From Malachius bipustulatus (taxonomy: Eukaryota; Arthropoda; Insecta; Coleoptera; Melyridae), in assembly GCA_910589415.1 (NCBI GenBank), contig OU342634.1:43950723-44014722 (forward strand): a stretch of DNA of 64,000 nt, given 5' to 3'. Below, one piece after another: positions 34,046 to 46,700 of the stretch (the first letter of the stretch is position 1; each line of letters opens with the position of its first letter). A model generated the notes under the pieces. That model was given only the letters and a program-made list of their open reading frames with translations. It had not been told where the DNA came from and ran no database searches. The translations under genes were made by a program, and so were the position numbers.

Positions 34046-35823
34046 CAATATTCAAATATTCTCAAATGACTTAGTGTAATGGCATTTTATCTCATTCAAG
34101 AAATTAAGCAGATTTTGAAATTTTATTATTACCATTGTACCCGAGCTGAATGTTTAGCCACTTCCGTCGCAACTTTTTGGTGTTAACTCGTTGTTAACTT
34201 CACCCGAGTAAAAAATCAGCCCAGTATAATTGCGTAGGTAAATTCGGATTATACTTATACCTGCAGTGAATTAACTCAATTCTTGTGAAACCACATTGAA
34301 AATCATGTCCCATGTGCAGAATGACTGTTTTTATACTTTTTCTCATTACATTTTGCTATTATTACTTTGAAAGATGACATAGATCAGGTTTTTGCCTTTT
34401 TTTGAAAAAATCCCCACCTTCGTCAGCCAATATCTCAAAATCCCTTTATTATTTTTTTTGCGCCATTTTATCAGAACGAGTTGGTTGAGTTACATGATTT
34501 TTTCTCATGATCGATTATTTACTTACAGCTATAACTAAACATTTTTACTCAGAGGAACAAAATAAAAATATTTGAAGTATTATTGTAGTCATAAAATAAG
34601 TCGACCTGGTAGAGTTCACTGGTTCTGATGAAGGTAATTTAATTGGTTCCAAGACTAGATAAGTGGGTAAGTTAGAACACTTCAAAATCGAAGATCATTG
34701 AATAAGAAGTTAAGAACTAGAGAGAGACAGTCAGATGTTTACAACATAGGCAACCAACGATATTCTTAGAATCCTTGTAGGCAACACAGAATAACCTAAA
34801 AAATTCATTGATTGCAGTAAAAGAGTTCAAGGTTATTCTGTTCCTATTTCCTATTTCCCATTCTTTCTTCCTGAATGATGGAGATCTTTATTTATTTATT
34901 TAATTAATTTATTTAATTTAAATTATTATTAAATTATAATACAGCCAGGGAAAGTGATAGTAGCATAGAAATAAAAATCTACACAAACTTTCTCTTTTAA
35001 ATTCCCTTGCAATGTTATAATTATTTCTCTCTTTGAATTTGAAAATTTGAATCTGAAAATTTGACGACTTCATTCTTTCAAAATAAATCAGTTTAGCCTT
35101 ATGGTAAAGTTGGGGAGCTTGCAATAATTTAAAATAAAGAGCCACCACTTTTCTTTGGTACATATTAATTTACTTCTTCTTTAGAGTTTACGACTTTTAT
35201 CATGAACCAAATAGTTTTTTAGCTAAATAGTTTTTACCAGCTATTTAGCCAGCACCTTATTAACATTATTAACTTGGATAATTTATTAATTTGACAGCCA
35301 GCGCTATTAGAAACACTCGATCAGTAGCAGTGCTACAAGCTATTTGTGAAAATCATTATATTCTTTTGAATTCATCAGAAGACTTGTACCATTCCTACTA
35401 TAAGTGGTAGGCCACCTTTGATCATAACATTCATAACTGATATACAAGGGCACTGCATGATATAATCAATTTTATCATCGGTGTCGTTTTATCATACATG
35501 ATAAAAGGTAGATACTTAAGCAGTGAGTTCCTGAGGGCATTAAGTAGAAAATGTCCTATAAACATTGGTATAATTTGCAATGGTTACCCAGTTATGGTTG
35601 AGAAGAAATTGAGAACAAAACAACTGAAAAATTACACACCTGTACTGAGTGTACTCTACCTAAAACGTACATGTTTATAGGTAGGACATTTTCTACTGGT
35701 TGCTACTGGATTAGGCACCAACAGTACCTATATCATGCAACACCCTCTAAAATGGTTTTAATATAGATAGAAGCCGAGATAGAAGCATTTCATAGATCAA
35801 TTATTATTGTCAGACAAAAAAAT
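34046..35823. other. Spacer; expected to hold later sushi-gene exons
   Basis: No exon could be supported. A short inverted repeat lies at 35545-35567 and 35660-35690 (GTAGAAAATGTCCTATAAAC and complement). The remaining exons of the sushi gene (minus strand) should lie leftwards of 35824, unless they are beyond lap. Confidence 0.4.
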
Positions 35824-35829
35824 ACTCAC

Positions 35830-36526
35830 AGTTTAAAAGATCCGAAATGGGTTGGCAAATGGGTTGAATTTTAGGTGACCAAATTCCCTCTTGAAGACAC
35901 TGTTGAACAGCTGAACCGATCAACGTGTACCCCGGCTTACAACTGTAATGCACTCGCTGACCGGCGAAATATTTCTCGTCGTCTCTAGGTTTTTCCACGA
36001 CAAAGTACCCTTCGCGTATTTCTTTAGGCTCTTGGCAACTACTGACAGTCCACAGAGAAACACATTTAGCAACCGGTCCAGTCCAAATACCTTTCTCGCA
36101 GACCCTATACTGACTTTCGTTGCGTTCCAGCTTGTACCCGTCGACACAGTAATAAGAAGCCAACGCTCCTCTATGATATAGCCCTCTATCATCCCTCTGG
36201 CCTTCTATTTCCAGTCTGCCGAATCTTATTCTGGGCGGTGGCATGCATCTCCTCACACATGAAGGTTTGGGGTAGTATTCCCATTGTCCTTTCACACATC
36301 GGATGTTCGGGGGACCTTCCAGATCATAATCATCGTTGCATATTATAACAGCGACTTCTTCGGTTCCGCGCAGTTGGATTGTAATATTTCCATTGTCTAT
36401 TTCACCGAAACGGTGGCATGATATGATGTCAGATTCCGTGGAGTTTCCAATTAATGTTAGAAATTCACAGAGAGTATTGTTGACATACAATGCCAAAACA
36501 AAGAGAAGTGAGGTTAGAAGATGCAT
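35830..36526 (-). CDS. Secreted three-sushi-domain protein, first coding exon
   Basis: This exon encodes a signal peptide (MHLLTSLLFVLALY..., about residues 1-20) and three complement-control (sushi/CCP) modules, at about residues 37-91, 93-155 and 164-226. Each shows the four-cysteine pattern with a GxW before the last cysteine. Sushi modules mediate extracellular protein binding. The frame runs on to a stop, but a strong donor, AAACT|GTGAGT with its G at 35829, lies just after the third module. The exon therefore ends at 35830 with one base of a split codon, and the protein continues in an exon I could not find. The product could be a secreted receptor or a membrane protein with several more domains; Hikaru-genki-like and other insect CCP proteins are possible, and I do not choose. 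The start is the first ATG after the short 5'UTR intron. Confidence 0.88.
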
Positions 36527-36532
36527 TGGAAC

Positions 36533-36584
36533 CTGGTAGGTTGCTGGTGGTAAAGTTGATTCGAGAATTTATTCGGGAACTTAC
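36533..36584 (-). other. Putative 52-nt 5'UTR intron of sushi gene
   Basis: Donor AGAAAT|GTAAGT (G at 36584) and acceptor AACCTACCAG| (36533), six bases upstream of the ATG at 36526. A matching short-intron layout is seen before lap and the 19.5-kb gene. Confidence 0.5.
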
Positions 36585-36599
36585 ATTTCTAAACGTGTG

Positions 36600-38303
36600 T
36601 AGTGTTTAGAGATTCATTTTTTAACAATAAAGTCTTATCACAAATTAAAAAATACGCCTTTTGTTAAACATAATTATCACTATCACTGCTCTGACACTGA
36701 CAGCGCGATGACAATTGCATCGATCAGCTGTTGGCTTTTTTTGCTTTCATGTCAAGGTCAAATGTTATGTACGTCATTATGTCTAATTAAATGTTTGGCG
36801 CGAGATATCTTCAATTCAAATCATAAATGAAAAGCGTGTCGTTGGAAAGGTACTTGAAAAAATAGCATTTTATTTTATTTTATTATTTTTTTGTTATCAC
36901 ACTACCGTGCAATATCTACCAGAGCACCAAAAAGGACCTAGGTACCTACGAGTTAAAAATAATAATTCTTAATTATTGCATCTTTATCTAAACACAGCAC
37001 ATGATCAAGGATGTAGGTAGAACTAAAATCATAAAAATAAATAATAAATATTTTCCAATTTCCAGTTCCAGTCTGACGGGCATTATTGGAATCGAATAAG
37101 GCAATTTTCCTGTTCAAACCACGCTTGACAGATGAGTTTCCTATCAGCGCGATGATAGATAAATAGGTCGTAGAGCATCATCCAGCTTGACGTATAGAAA
37201 ATGGGATATCGCCATAGCAACGACTGGGTCAAGGACTCCAGACTTTCGTTCAAGAAATTCACAACTGGGTATTAGATTTCGGCTATAGTCCAATAAAGTC
37301 TAAAAAGTCATACGTATCGATTAAGAATACACATCCTTTTGATAGTTCGATTTATTTTGTTTCATGTACGTGTTTTTACAGTAACCGTCCAGTTTGTCTA
37401 AACACTCCATCCCGCATAAATAAGTATACGTCAACATTGGTTTTGAATGAGAATTAAATGCACAACACAGAGGATAGAATGTCATTACGTGAATAAATTT
37501 TATGTAGTTGTCAGTGGCTCTCAAACTGACGTAAGCGGTTCAATTCATTTTTTGAATGATTCCTTCAATAATTACGCTCGTTCACAACTTGACAATTAAC
37601 TGTTTGACATTTTCTGGTGAAATTAGAAATATTAATTCGGACGGTTAGTGAGACGTCACATCTGACTTTTTAAAGTTAATCCTACTATAGGTAGGTGCGA
37701 CTTTTAGAACAAAATTAAATAAATTTTATTGGTAGGTATAACTAGAGCTATTATATCCGAAAAGTCTTCTCTTCAATTTAGTTAGCAGATAGGAACAAAA
37801 GTAGGCATCTAATTGTTATTGTTGCTCCTGACATTGAGATTGAGAGATCTACGAGTAGGTATAGCAGCGGTTTCTTAATTAAAGGAACCATCAAAGTTTT
37901 ATTGATTTAATTGCAAACCAAGGCCTGCCAGAAATAAATGTCAGGAATAAATTAGGAGCTCCAAGTTTTAAATGATTTATTAACTTTTCGTTCTCTTTTA
38001 CGTACAATAATGATACAAAACAACTCTTCACTAAATGATTGCCTTAGTCTTAAATTTAAATACGAGTAAGCTTTATAATTATTTCACATCACAGTGCTGA
38101 GTAAATATTTATTTATACAATAAGTTTTTTTTTATCCATATACATCATAAGAAATTATATAAAATAATAGTTAAAACTGCTGTTAGATGATGTTGGCCGT
38201 GTTAAACTTTTTTTTACTGCGAACTTCAAAGTCTGTAATAAACTCTACCTACCTATAATATACCTGCCTACCACAATTTAAAGAAATGTTTCATACAGAT
38301 ATA
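36600..38303. other. AT-rich spacer upstream of sushi gene
   Basis: Likely promoter region for the minus-strand sushi gene at its left edge. No further gene, repeat array or element boundary recognised. Confidence 0.45.
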
Positions 38304-38827
38304 CAGGGTGTTAAGAAAACGACGGATAAACTCTTCAGTACATTTTGTAGGGGACACTCAGTAGAGTACAGGAAAAATAATTAAAAAATTTCTGGTCTTC
38401 AATTTGGTGAGATCAAAAATGCCAAAGTTAACATTATACTATCTTTGTTTATCAGTATTTGCAAAAAATAAATGACTTTACAGATATAAAAAGGGTACTT
38501 TATCGTTATCAATTGTAAAAATTGCTTAAGATGTATTACTGGCTTGGAAAATTTAATAAGAATTTTTTTCTTTTCTAAGATGCTGAAAAAAAAAGCATTT
38601 GGCAACAACGGTTTTGATACCTTGACTACCTGCATTGTTAGAAATTAGACGAAATTACCAAATAGCAACTGTTATCGTGTTAAACGTTGCCAAATTTATT
38701 GTTCAATATTTTGCTTATAACCTTTAAAATGTAGCTCTGTATTTTTTAAAATTATTTTTCCCGTACTTTACTGAGTGTCCCCTACAAATGTACTGAAGAG
38801 TTTATCCATCATTTTCTTAACACCCTG
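38304..38827. mobile_element. Foldback/MITE, 524 bp
   Basis: Starts TA|CAGGGTGTTAAGAAAACGAC and ends with the complement, CACCCTG|TA. Inverted arms of roughly 95 bp (38304-38395 with about 38735-38827). The ~340-bp interior has no homologue that I recognise; its 78-codon minus frame lies entirely inside the element. Confidence 0.78.
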
Positions 38828-39452
38828 TATAATATCAAAGCAGGCCATGCGCACTATAAAATCGTCAGCATAATGTTATGAAAGTGTCAAAAGTTTGTTT
38901 CTCAATTTTTACTCAGAATAGAATCGATAATTTATACAATGAGAACTTTTTATGATAAATGGCATAAAACTTTCCAAGAGTGAAATTTTATGATTATTTT
39001 CAAGGTTGGACCAAGATAAATCCAAATGTTGAATTTAATTCTGAAAAAATTATAACTTTTTTAACAGGTAGCCCCCTTTCTATAGAGGGGACCAGCTCTA
39101 TAAGTAACTGTAATGAATGTCCAATTGGGCCAGACAACTTTCCAGCAAGATGGAGCTTTACTTCACTTTTTAGACTGATTTTTTTTTCTAGAATTTTTAG
39201 ACTGTTTAGACCAATAACACAGCAAGCAAAAAAAGTCCTCATTGGAGCCCGATATAATATTTAGGTAGATCTAGACAAGAAATAAAATGAAAGTGCCCAA
39301 AATTTTTGGGCCACTTTACACGTCCCCACGGGTTGAAAGTCGACTATCTTATAAAAAAATGTAATTATAGATACCAAAATATCACCCTTAGCAAAAAAAA
39401 AAGTTACCACGAATAAGGCTACAGTTTTTATCCTGTTTGATAGATTCTTATA

Positions 39453-40350
39453 CAGGCTGTCCCATTTTAATGTCCCACCCCGGATAACTTTTGTCAGTGA
39501 CCTTGAATCAAAAATTGTTTGGTACAAAAGTTGTACAACTTGGAGGGGGACATTCGATGGCACTAATACTTTTGACCTTGGGTACAAGGTTCAAGGTCAT
39601 TCAAGGTCAACTTTGTTTTTTTAAATAGAACTTCCTATTTTTGACATCGGTAATCGATTGCGCGTGAAAAAATATGAGACTTTTGTCTGAAACTTTTTTT
39701 CTGAAAACGCAAATTTATTCGACTTATGCAGCTGCAAAATTAAATTTTTTAAGCTTTGTGAATTTTTACCTCGAGAATGGTAGCTTTTTAAGAAAATCCG
39801 CAAGAGACAAAAAGTGCTTGGATTTGCGCAAGGAAGCGTCGCGAATTTTCTTGAACACAGGCGCTGAGAACAGAGTTTTCGTTAATTTTGAGCAATTTGT
39901 ACCGAATGAAAAATTAAACCTTTCTTGATGAAAAATTGTTAATTTTGAGCTGCCTGTACCAAAGGAATAATTAAACTGTTCTTGATGAAAAATCTAACTT
40001 GTGGTTCTCTTCTAAACCTCGCCATTCTCGAGTTGAAAATTCAAAAATTTTAAAATATTCATTTTTGAAGGCTAAATTAATTGAGAAAATTTGCGTTTTC
40101 AGAAAAAAAGTTTCAGACAAAAGTCTCATATTTTTTTACGCGCAGTCGATTGCCGATGTCAAAAATAGGAAGTTCAATTTAAAAAAACAAAGTTGACCTT
40201 GAATGACCTTGAACCTTGTACCCAAGGTCAAAAGTATTAGTGCCATCGAATGTCCCCCTCCAAGTTGTACAACTTTTGTACCAAACAATTTTTGATTCAA
40301 GGTCACTGACAAAAGTTATCCGGGGTGGGACATTAAAATGGGACACCCTG
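39453..40350. mobile_element. Foldback element, 898 bp
   Basis: Left end TA|CAGGCTGTCCCATTTTAATG, right end CATTAAAATGGGACACCCTG|TA. Arms extend at least 250 bp with high identity (left through about 39790, right from about 40015). Because the arms are nearly identical, the same 43-codon frame appears on both strands at the two ends; this is a palindrome artefact and not a gene. Confidence 0.82.
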
Positions 40351-40561
40351 TATAATACATATGGACATATAAAAAACTCATTGTACATTATAAAGCATAG
40401 TGTCCAGCACTATGCTGTCATTTTTATTGTCAACACGAAGCAACAAAATTGCTCGCTATGTGGACAAAAATCGTTTAAATGTTAACTTCTGCATGGCAGT
40501 ATGGCAGTTATTAACATATTATCATGGCTCCGCCAATCAAACTCACTTTTTATAATAATAA

Positions 40562-40759
40562 TTAGACCTTAGATACATTGTCTTCGCTATTAATTTCTTT
40601 GATCATTATTTTATAATAGTCGTGGGGTGATTTGGTATCGTAGATTTTATGGCCGTCTTCATCGGTGTAATCGTGGTACTTCACACTTTTCGCCACGGTG
40701 AATCCCAAACTCTCAGCGATTTTTTGAGTAAATAAACTTGTAGCATCCGTTTTCAAAAG
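40562..40759 (-). CDS. iAANAT exon 3 (codons 157-221 and stop)
   Basis: 198 nt after acceptor ATTTTTCAG|CTTTTG. Joins in phase 0 to exon 2 so that the conserved GF-R-LLK-DATS stretch is continuous. Stop TAA at 40562-40564. Confidence 0.92.
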   Translation of the reverse strand, partial: LLKTDATSLFTQKIAESLGFTVAKSVKYHDYTDEDGHKIYDTKSPHDYYKIMIKEINSEDNVSKV

Positions 40760-43700
40760 CTGAAAAATGAAAATTTTATTAATAAAATCGGTAGCAGGAA
40801 TGAAACTTGGTGAGTTACGTTATTGGGTGGGTAGGTATTGATCACTTGATGAGTATTTTAATTATTTATGATTTCAAACATCAGAAAATGAGGCCATTGT
40901 TATTAGAGTCCGAGTCTAAAAATTACTGTCCGAGTCGGAATAATAATAACACTGAATGTCATGTATTTTTACTGACTAGACTGATTATACGGAAACCTCC
41001 CTTACCTTTTATTTTATGTTCAATATCATTAATTAATATTGCTCGTATAAAGACGTCTGTTGATATAATTCGATCATTATAAAGATCCGTATAAAATAAA
41101 TTCTCAGTTATCGAGACAGATTTAATTTCCATATTATACGTATCATCTGGTATTATGGGGAATAAGCATCAGGTGAAAAGACGGTCCTGGACCCAGACGC
41201 TGACGGATAATTAGTTTTCGCGAATTGCAGTCAGAAAGTTCTTCATACCATATTTTGCAGCGAGGCTGGATTGTCTGGAGGTCATCCGATTCGAATTTAT
41301 AAAACTGATTTGGAAAGTGGAAATGTTCAGCTATTAGCAATCTTCGTTTTCCATTTAAATGCAGAAAAAAAATACTTGAGTGAAAACGGCCGAGCGCGCG
41401 AGAGTGGGGGTAGAACAGCTGATGAGGGGAAGTCATAATGCAAGCGCTGTTGTACTCTTAATCTGCTGTTCTACCCCCCACTTTCGCGCGCTCGGCCGTT
41501 TTCGCTCATGTTTGCGCGAAATATTTTTCACCATTTAAATGGAAAACGAAGATTGACATTTTATAGCTAGACCGGTGAATATTCCGTTACTATTTTTATC
41601 AAGAAAAAACTTAATTTCTTTGGTCTATAATCTATCTGTGCAATCTGCCTCATATAGCTGGTATAAAATGGCAGAATTTGTATAACGTTGCATAAAAAAG
41701 CGACCGCTTATAGGTACCCTAATTTTCTGAGGGAATCCCCGAGCAATTTATATAAAAATCATCACAATTAACGAATATCGATGGTGAACTGGCAATAAGT
41801 CCTATCTCAAAAAAGTAAATTGGCCAGGAAGCGAAAAAAACGTTTTTTTTTTAATTTAGAATTTCCGAAACAAGAAAAAAAATACGTATATGTTTATTTT
41901 TTAACATATACTTAAATTTAGCAATAAATATTAATCACATTAATATTTCCTTGTTTGGACAGTTAGGATAAATTGCACTGAATGCCCTCATATCATAGGA
42001 CATTTTGTAATTAACAATTTACCTATATTTCGGTATTGGGGTTAACTTGGCGCAAAAATTCAAATTGCTGAACGTGTATAATAGCAGATAGGACAATTTA
42101 ACACAATAAACGGAAAATGCCTGAAATTTCAGATAGGACATATTGCCAGTTCACCATCGATATGGAAAAAAGGGAGGGATCCAATTGTCTAAGGAAACCA
42201 TCTATCATCGACAGAGAAGACAAACACTCAACTGGAAGAAAATTGAAAATTACTCTTCGAAATGTCTGAAAAAAACCAGATATCGACCACGCCCTTATTT
42301 TCAAAGCAAAGGAAGCTCCAAGAAAAACTTCAACAACGAACATGAAATTTTACACCGAACGCACACTCACGTAGATAAACCGACTAAATGCATCCATCGA
42401 AAACCACAGGAAAAAATCTTCCACAAACACACTTTATCTCACGAGCTGGAATAGTTAAAACACTACAATCAGTATACGACAAAATTAGTAAAATTAGAGA
42501 AGAGATACTGGGGGGGGGGGGGGGGGGGGGGTTCACATCACGGATTTCTCACTTACTCATGGAAGCTAGAAGGAATACGAGACTCTCTTAACAAAGAAAG
42601 TATGCGAAAAATTTTTATGGAATTAACAGAACAATAGTAGCTTTTCTAAGCTAACGAAATCGCTCATGAATTGATTTTAAATGGAAAAAGCGCATTGAAG
42701 TAAAAGAAAGTAAATAAGCCTCTAATGACATCAGCGACAAAGCATCTAAATAAATAAATAAATATAAGCAGAAACCAGAGAAATAAATATAGAGAGTATC
42801 GTGTACCTAACCGCTTCCGGGGCGTCATAGGGTTTTTCCGCAGCCTTGTAACGTCGTTAAAGGTTTTATTCTTTAATTAGCTCCATTTAATATTATTAAA
42901 TAAGATATCATTGTCTAAATCCCTACTATAAAGGTGTCCGCCTAGCCACTTTATTTGATTGAAACATGAATTTCGATCCAACATCGCCACCTGTTGCCGA
43001 GTGGTAAAACTAACTAAACTAGGCAAGTTCAAGATCCCTACCTTGTAGTACAATCTGTAACTTCTTTCTCTTACAATCTTCCTTTTCGATTAACTAGAAA
43101 CACAGATGTCGCTGTGATGTAGTTTAGGAAGATGAACTAACACCCTTTTGAGTTGCGCAAAAGGATTGGTCCTTTTCGCGAGTCTGGAACAGGCTCGGCC
43201 ATCTTCCAATCTCGGTGCTTGAAGCGACCAGTCGCACCCCTACCTTTTCTCTTTATCTAAAAGAACCTATATAAATAGGGTAAGTAAATTGTTCAAACTA
43301 TCTGAAACTTTCTCTAATAGAGTTTATATATTGTTATAGTTCTTTCTACCTACCCTATCAATCGGGGTACTATCTTATCTCGTCGGAAAACCTATTTACG
43401 GAGTTGAACCCCACCTGTCTTCACGGACGCCATATTGGTTTCCACCATCTCTACATCTGAATATCCGCTTTTATGGAAGGAATCTCTTACACTATCTGAA
43501 AGTTTTGCTGCTACCTGCCCCTAAATACTGGATCTCATCATTCGGAGCCTCATATTTTCATCTTTTATCTAACCTCAAAGGACGACCACGCTACCAGTGT
43601 TAGGCACGTGTTCCCACGGGACGCGACACCGTCCACCAGTCTTTCTGCCACCCCAGAGGGAGACCACGGTCTCTTATCCTGAGATTTCGTCCAGGGCCCC

Positions 43701-46700
43701 GCTCTCCAGTCTCGGCACGACATTCCAAGGAAGGCAAAATGTCGTATCAGTAAGCAAAGTGTGACATAACCTTTTATTGCTCAGAGTGATATCAGAGAAA
43801 TCTATTAGGAGTTTTGTGTATTTTTATTGCCTTATCTCGTCAAGAAATTGATGATGATGTTTTATTAATTAATACTTATAATCACCATTATTATTCAAGT
43901 AATACTTGAAAGAATTTGTCACTTATTATGTGAAGGAAAAATAGATATCTATTATTTTCTCTACCAGTTAAACTGTTAAATGAGATATTTTGCAATTAAC
44001 TTCATGATCAATTAATTAGTAATTTCATAACCATAGAATTTCAATAAGTTATGTTGTAAACAGAATTCATAAATATACTTTTCATTAAAAGATCAACTTT
44101 ATTATTCAGTAGGTAGATACTACAGTAGTTAGAAATAGTTAACATCTCATAACCTGAGTGAATTTTGATGCCTTTATAGTTCAGGTTACTTTAGATCAAT
44201 TATTCAAAAACCATAAGGCACTGGCATCCCACTATCTTTTATCTTAGAGGAAATTAAACTGTACCGCTTTATGCTGCTGATGTTACCACAGTCGTACGAA
44301 ATCTGGGTGAGATTTTGGTGCATCAATTAATACTTCGGCCCAACGAAGGTAAGTCGGCAATTATTTCAACAACGATCGAATTTTAATTGGCCAAGAATCA
44401 TTTTAATTGGCCCAGAGTCAATTCTAATTAGCCGAAGGCTACTCTAATTAGCCCGAAGGCAGCAATTGGCACTCCCCGGTGTGGAACGTTTACTTCTTTG
44501 AATTAGAAATCCAATTTATCTTTATCTTATTTGGCTTTTATGTATCTAGGATTTTCATAAAATAAATCTCATAACTATTTGAACTTTACGATTTGTCTGC
44601 GATATCACTTGATATTTATATAAATTTCTCTTGTTGCTTACTGCATGAATTTTTTATTGAAAGCTTTTGCATGACTTAGTTTTAAGCGTTATTGTTTCCT
44701 AATATATGTGTACCTACCTAATTATCTTTGTGCAAAGTGCCGTGTCGCGAAAATACCTACTTTTTCTTACCGCTACACTGCCGCTAAAGGGTAACCTTGA
44801 AAAAGGAGCTTTACGGAGTGGTTGATTATACCGTCGCGATGTCTCGAGCAAGTTTTAGAGAAGCTTAATTCCGTACGGAGAGGATACTCAATACGAGAGC
44901 TCTGTAGTTAAGCTGTCTTTGAAAACTGTATCCAAAAATCTTTCCCTGAAAATTACCTTACCATTTTCTCATTAAGTTAGGTTAGGTTTCCATTAATCTT
45001 TGACTCTCCAGTCAGCTGTTGGTGTTAGTGCCGACGAGCGCTAAAGCTACGAGCAGTGTTGCGACGTATCCCTTGCATTCTTTACGTCAAACGTAGAAAA
45101 CGAATTCTTTACGTGTAAAGATACACCATAGCGTCAGATAGCTTTTTCGATCCCTACCTCACCGACTTTAGTAGATTTCAATCATGAATCCCGTTCTAGC
45201 TTTATTAAGTGAAGAACTCGCTTACGAAATAGCGATTAGAAAACAAGTCCCATTTAATACACAGGAGAAAAGACGAATTCAGTTTCGTGCCCTGTTAAAT
45301 AGGGAAGAAAATTCTCTTTCTATTTCCGAATCTGTCTACCCCTTCGACAAAGATTCTGCAGAGGTGAAAAAGACTCTTGCAGATTTGAAAATCAAAATAC
45401 AGGACGCTCCCTTGTCTCTTAATGACCCTATCTGTCAAAGAATTCAATGTCGTCTGAATCATGTGATCTCTAGAATCAATAGATTCAAACTTGATCAAGA
45501 TCCTGAAGCAAAAGCTTTAGCTGATGATTTATTTTCTGAGGCTTTAGAATTAGAAGGTCAATGGCTTCTGAAAAACGACCAGTCCCTAGACCAAACTGAT
45601 AACTCACCCAATTCTCAGAGTGCATCAAGCTCTACTGTCTCCACTCATTCTAGACCTAGTGTTCCAGTTTATAAATGGAATATTAAATTTTCTGGTACTT
45701 CTAAGGATAATTTGATCCAATTTCTAGAAAAGGTCAAAGAACTTCAAAGGTCGAGAAATGTCTCAGACCGCGATCTTTTTGATTCGGCAATGGATCTTTT
45801 TGAAGACAAGGCTCTGATTTGGTTTCGCAGTGTTGCCAGCTCAATTATTTCTTGGGAAGATCTCAAGAATAAATTGAAAATTACTTTTCTCCCCCTCTCT
45901 TACGATGATGACCTATTAGAGGAAATCAAACAAAGAACTCATGGTGAATTTGAGTTAGTTGCTATCTATGTTGCCTCGATGCAAGGCTTATTTAAGAGAT
46001 TGTCTACTCCTCCATCAGAAGTGGAACAATTTAAAATAATCAAGAAAAATCTTCATCCCTATTTCCAAAATCATCTTGCCCTTGTTGAGGTAAACAACAT
46101 TCAGGACATAATTTCCATTGGAAAGAAGTTAGAAGATAATAGGACTATTATCCAACAATATCGTCCCCCTCCCTCTAAGAAGGTTCAAAGTCTCTTAAAT
46201 TCAGACCTAGCATGTTCTGGAGAACCAGCTTCTTTCTCTTCTCGTAAAGCCAGAGGCACACCAACTAAAGGTGCACCTACACCTAGTAACACCAAGATCC
46301 CTGTTACTAACCTTTCTGCAGTCACCTGTTGGAATTGTTCCAACAAAGGTCATACCTATGTAAGGTGTAATCTCCCTAGAAAAGTTTTTTGTTATGGCTG
46401 TGGCCATAAAAATGTCTACAAGTCTAAATGCCCCTCATGTTCGGCAGATTTCCTGAACTCTCTCAAAGTCACTTCTCGTTCAAAAAACGACGAAGTTGCA
46501 CAACAGGGTGCAGTGCGACAACAAGAGACAAGCCGCCCAAAGCAAGCCCTTGTAGAAAAGAGCTTGAAGTCAAAGGACGATCAGTCTCCTCCCTTTCCAA
46601 AAGACCAGCACTAATATCTTCCAGTTATCTTGTTGATTTCACTATCCAAAAGGAACAGTGGAAATCATGGTTGCAAAAAGTTGCAAACTTTTTCGAATCT

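Noticed and set aside
39261..40485. Two frames sharing the start MYPRSKVLVPSNV on opposite strands
   Set aside because: Explained by the inverted arms of the 39453-40350 foldback; not paralogous genes.
42143..42454. 103-codon basic frame MPVHHRYGKKGG...
   Set aside because: Begins inside the 387-bp MITE and runs into intron sequence; no domain and no splice support.
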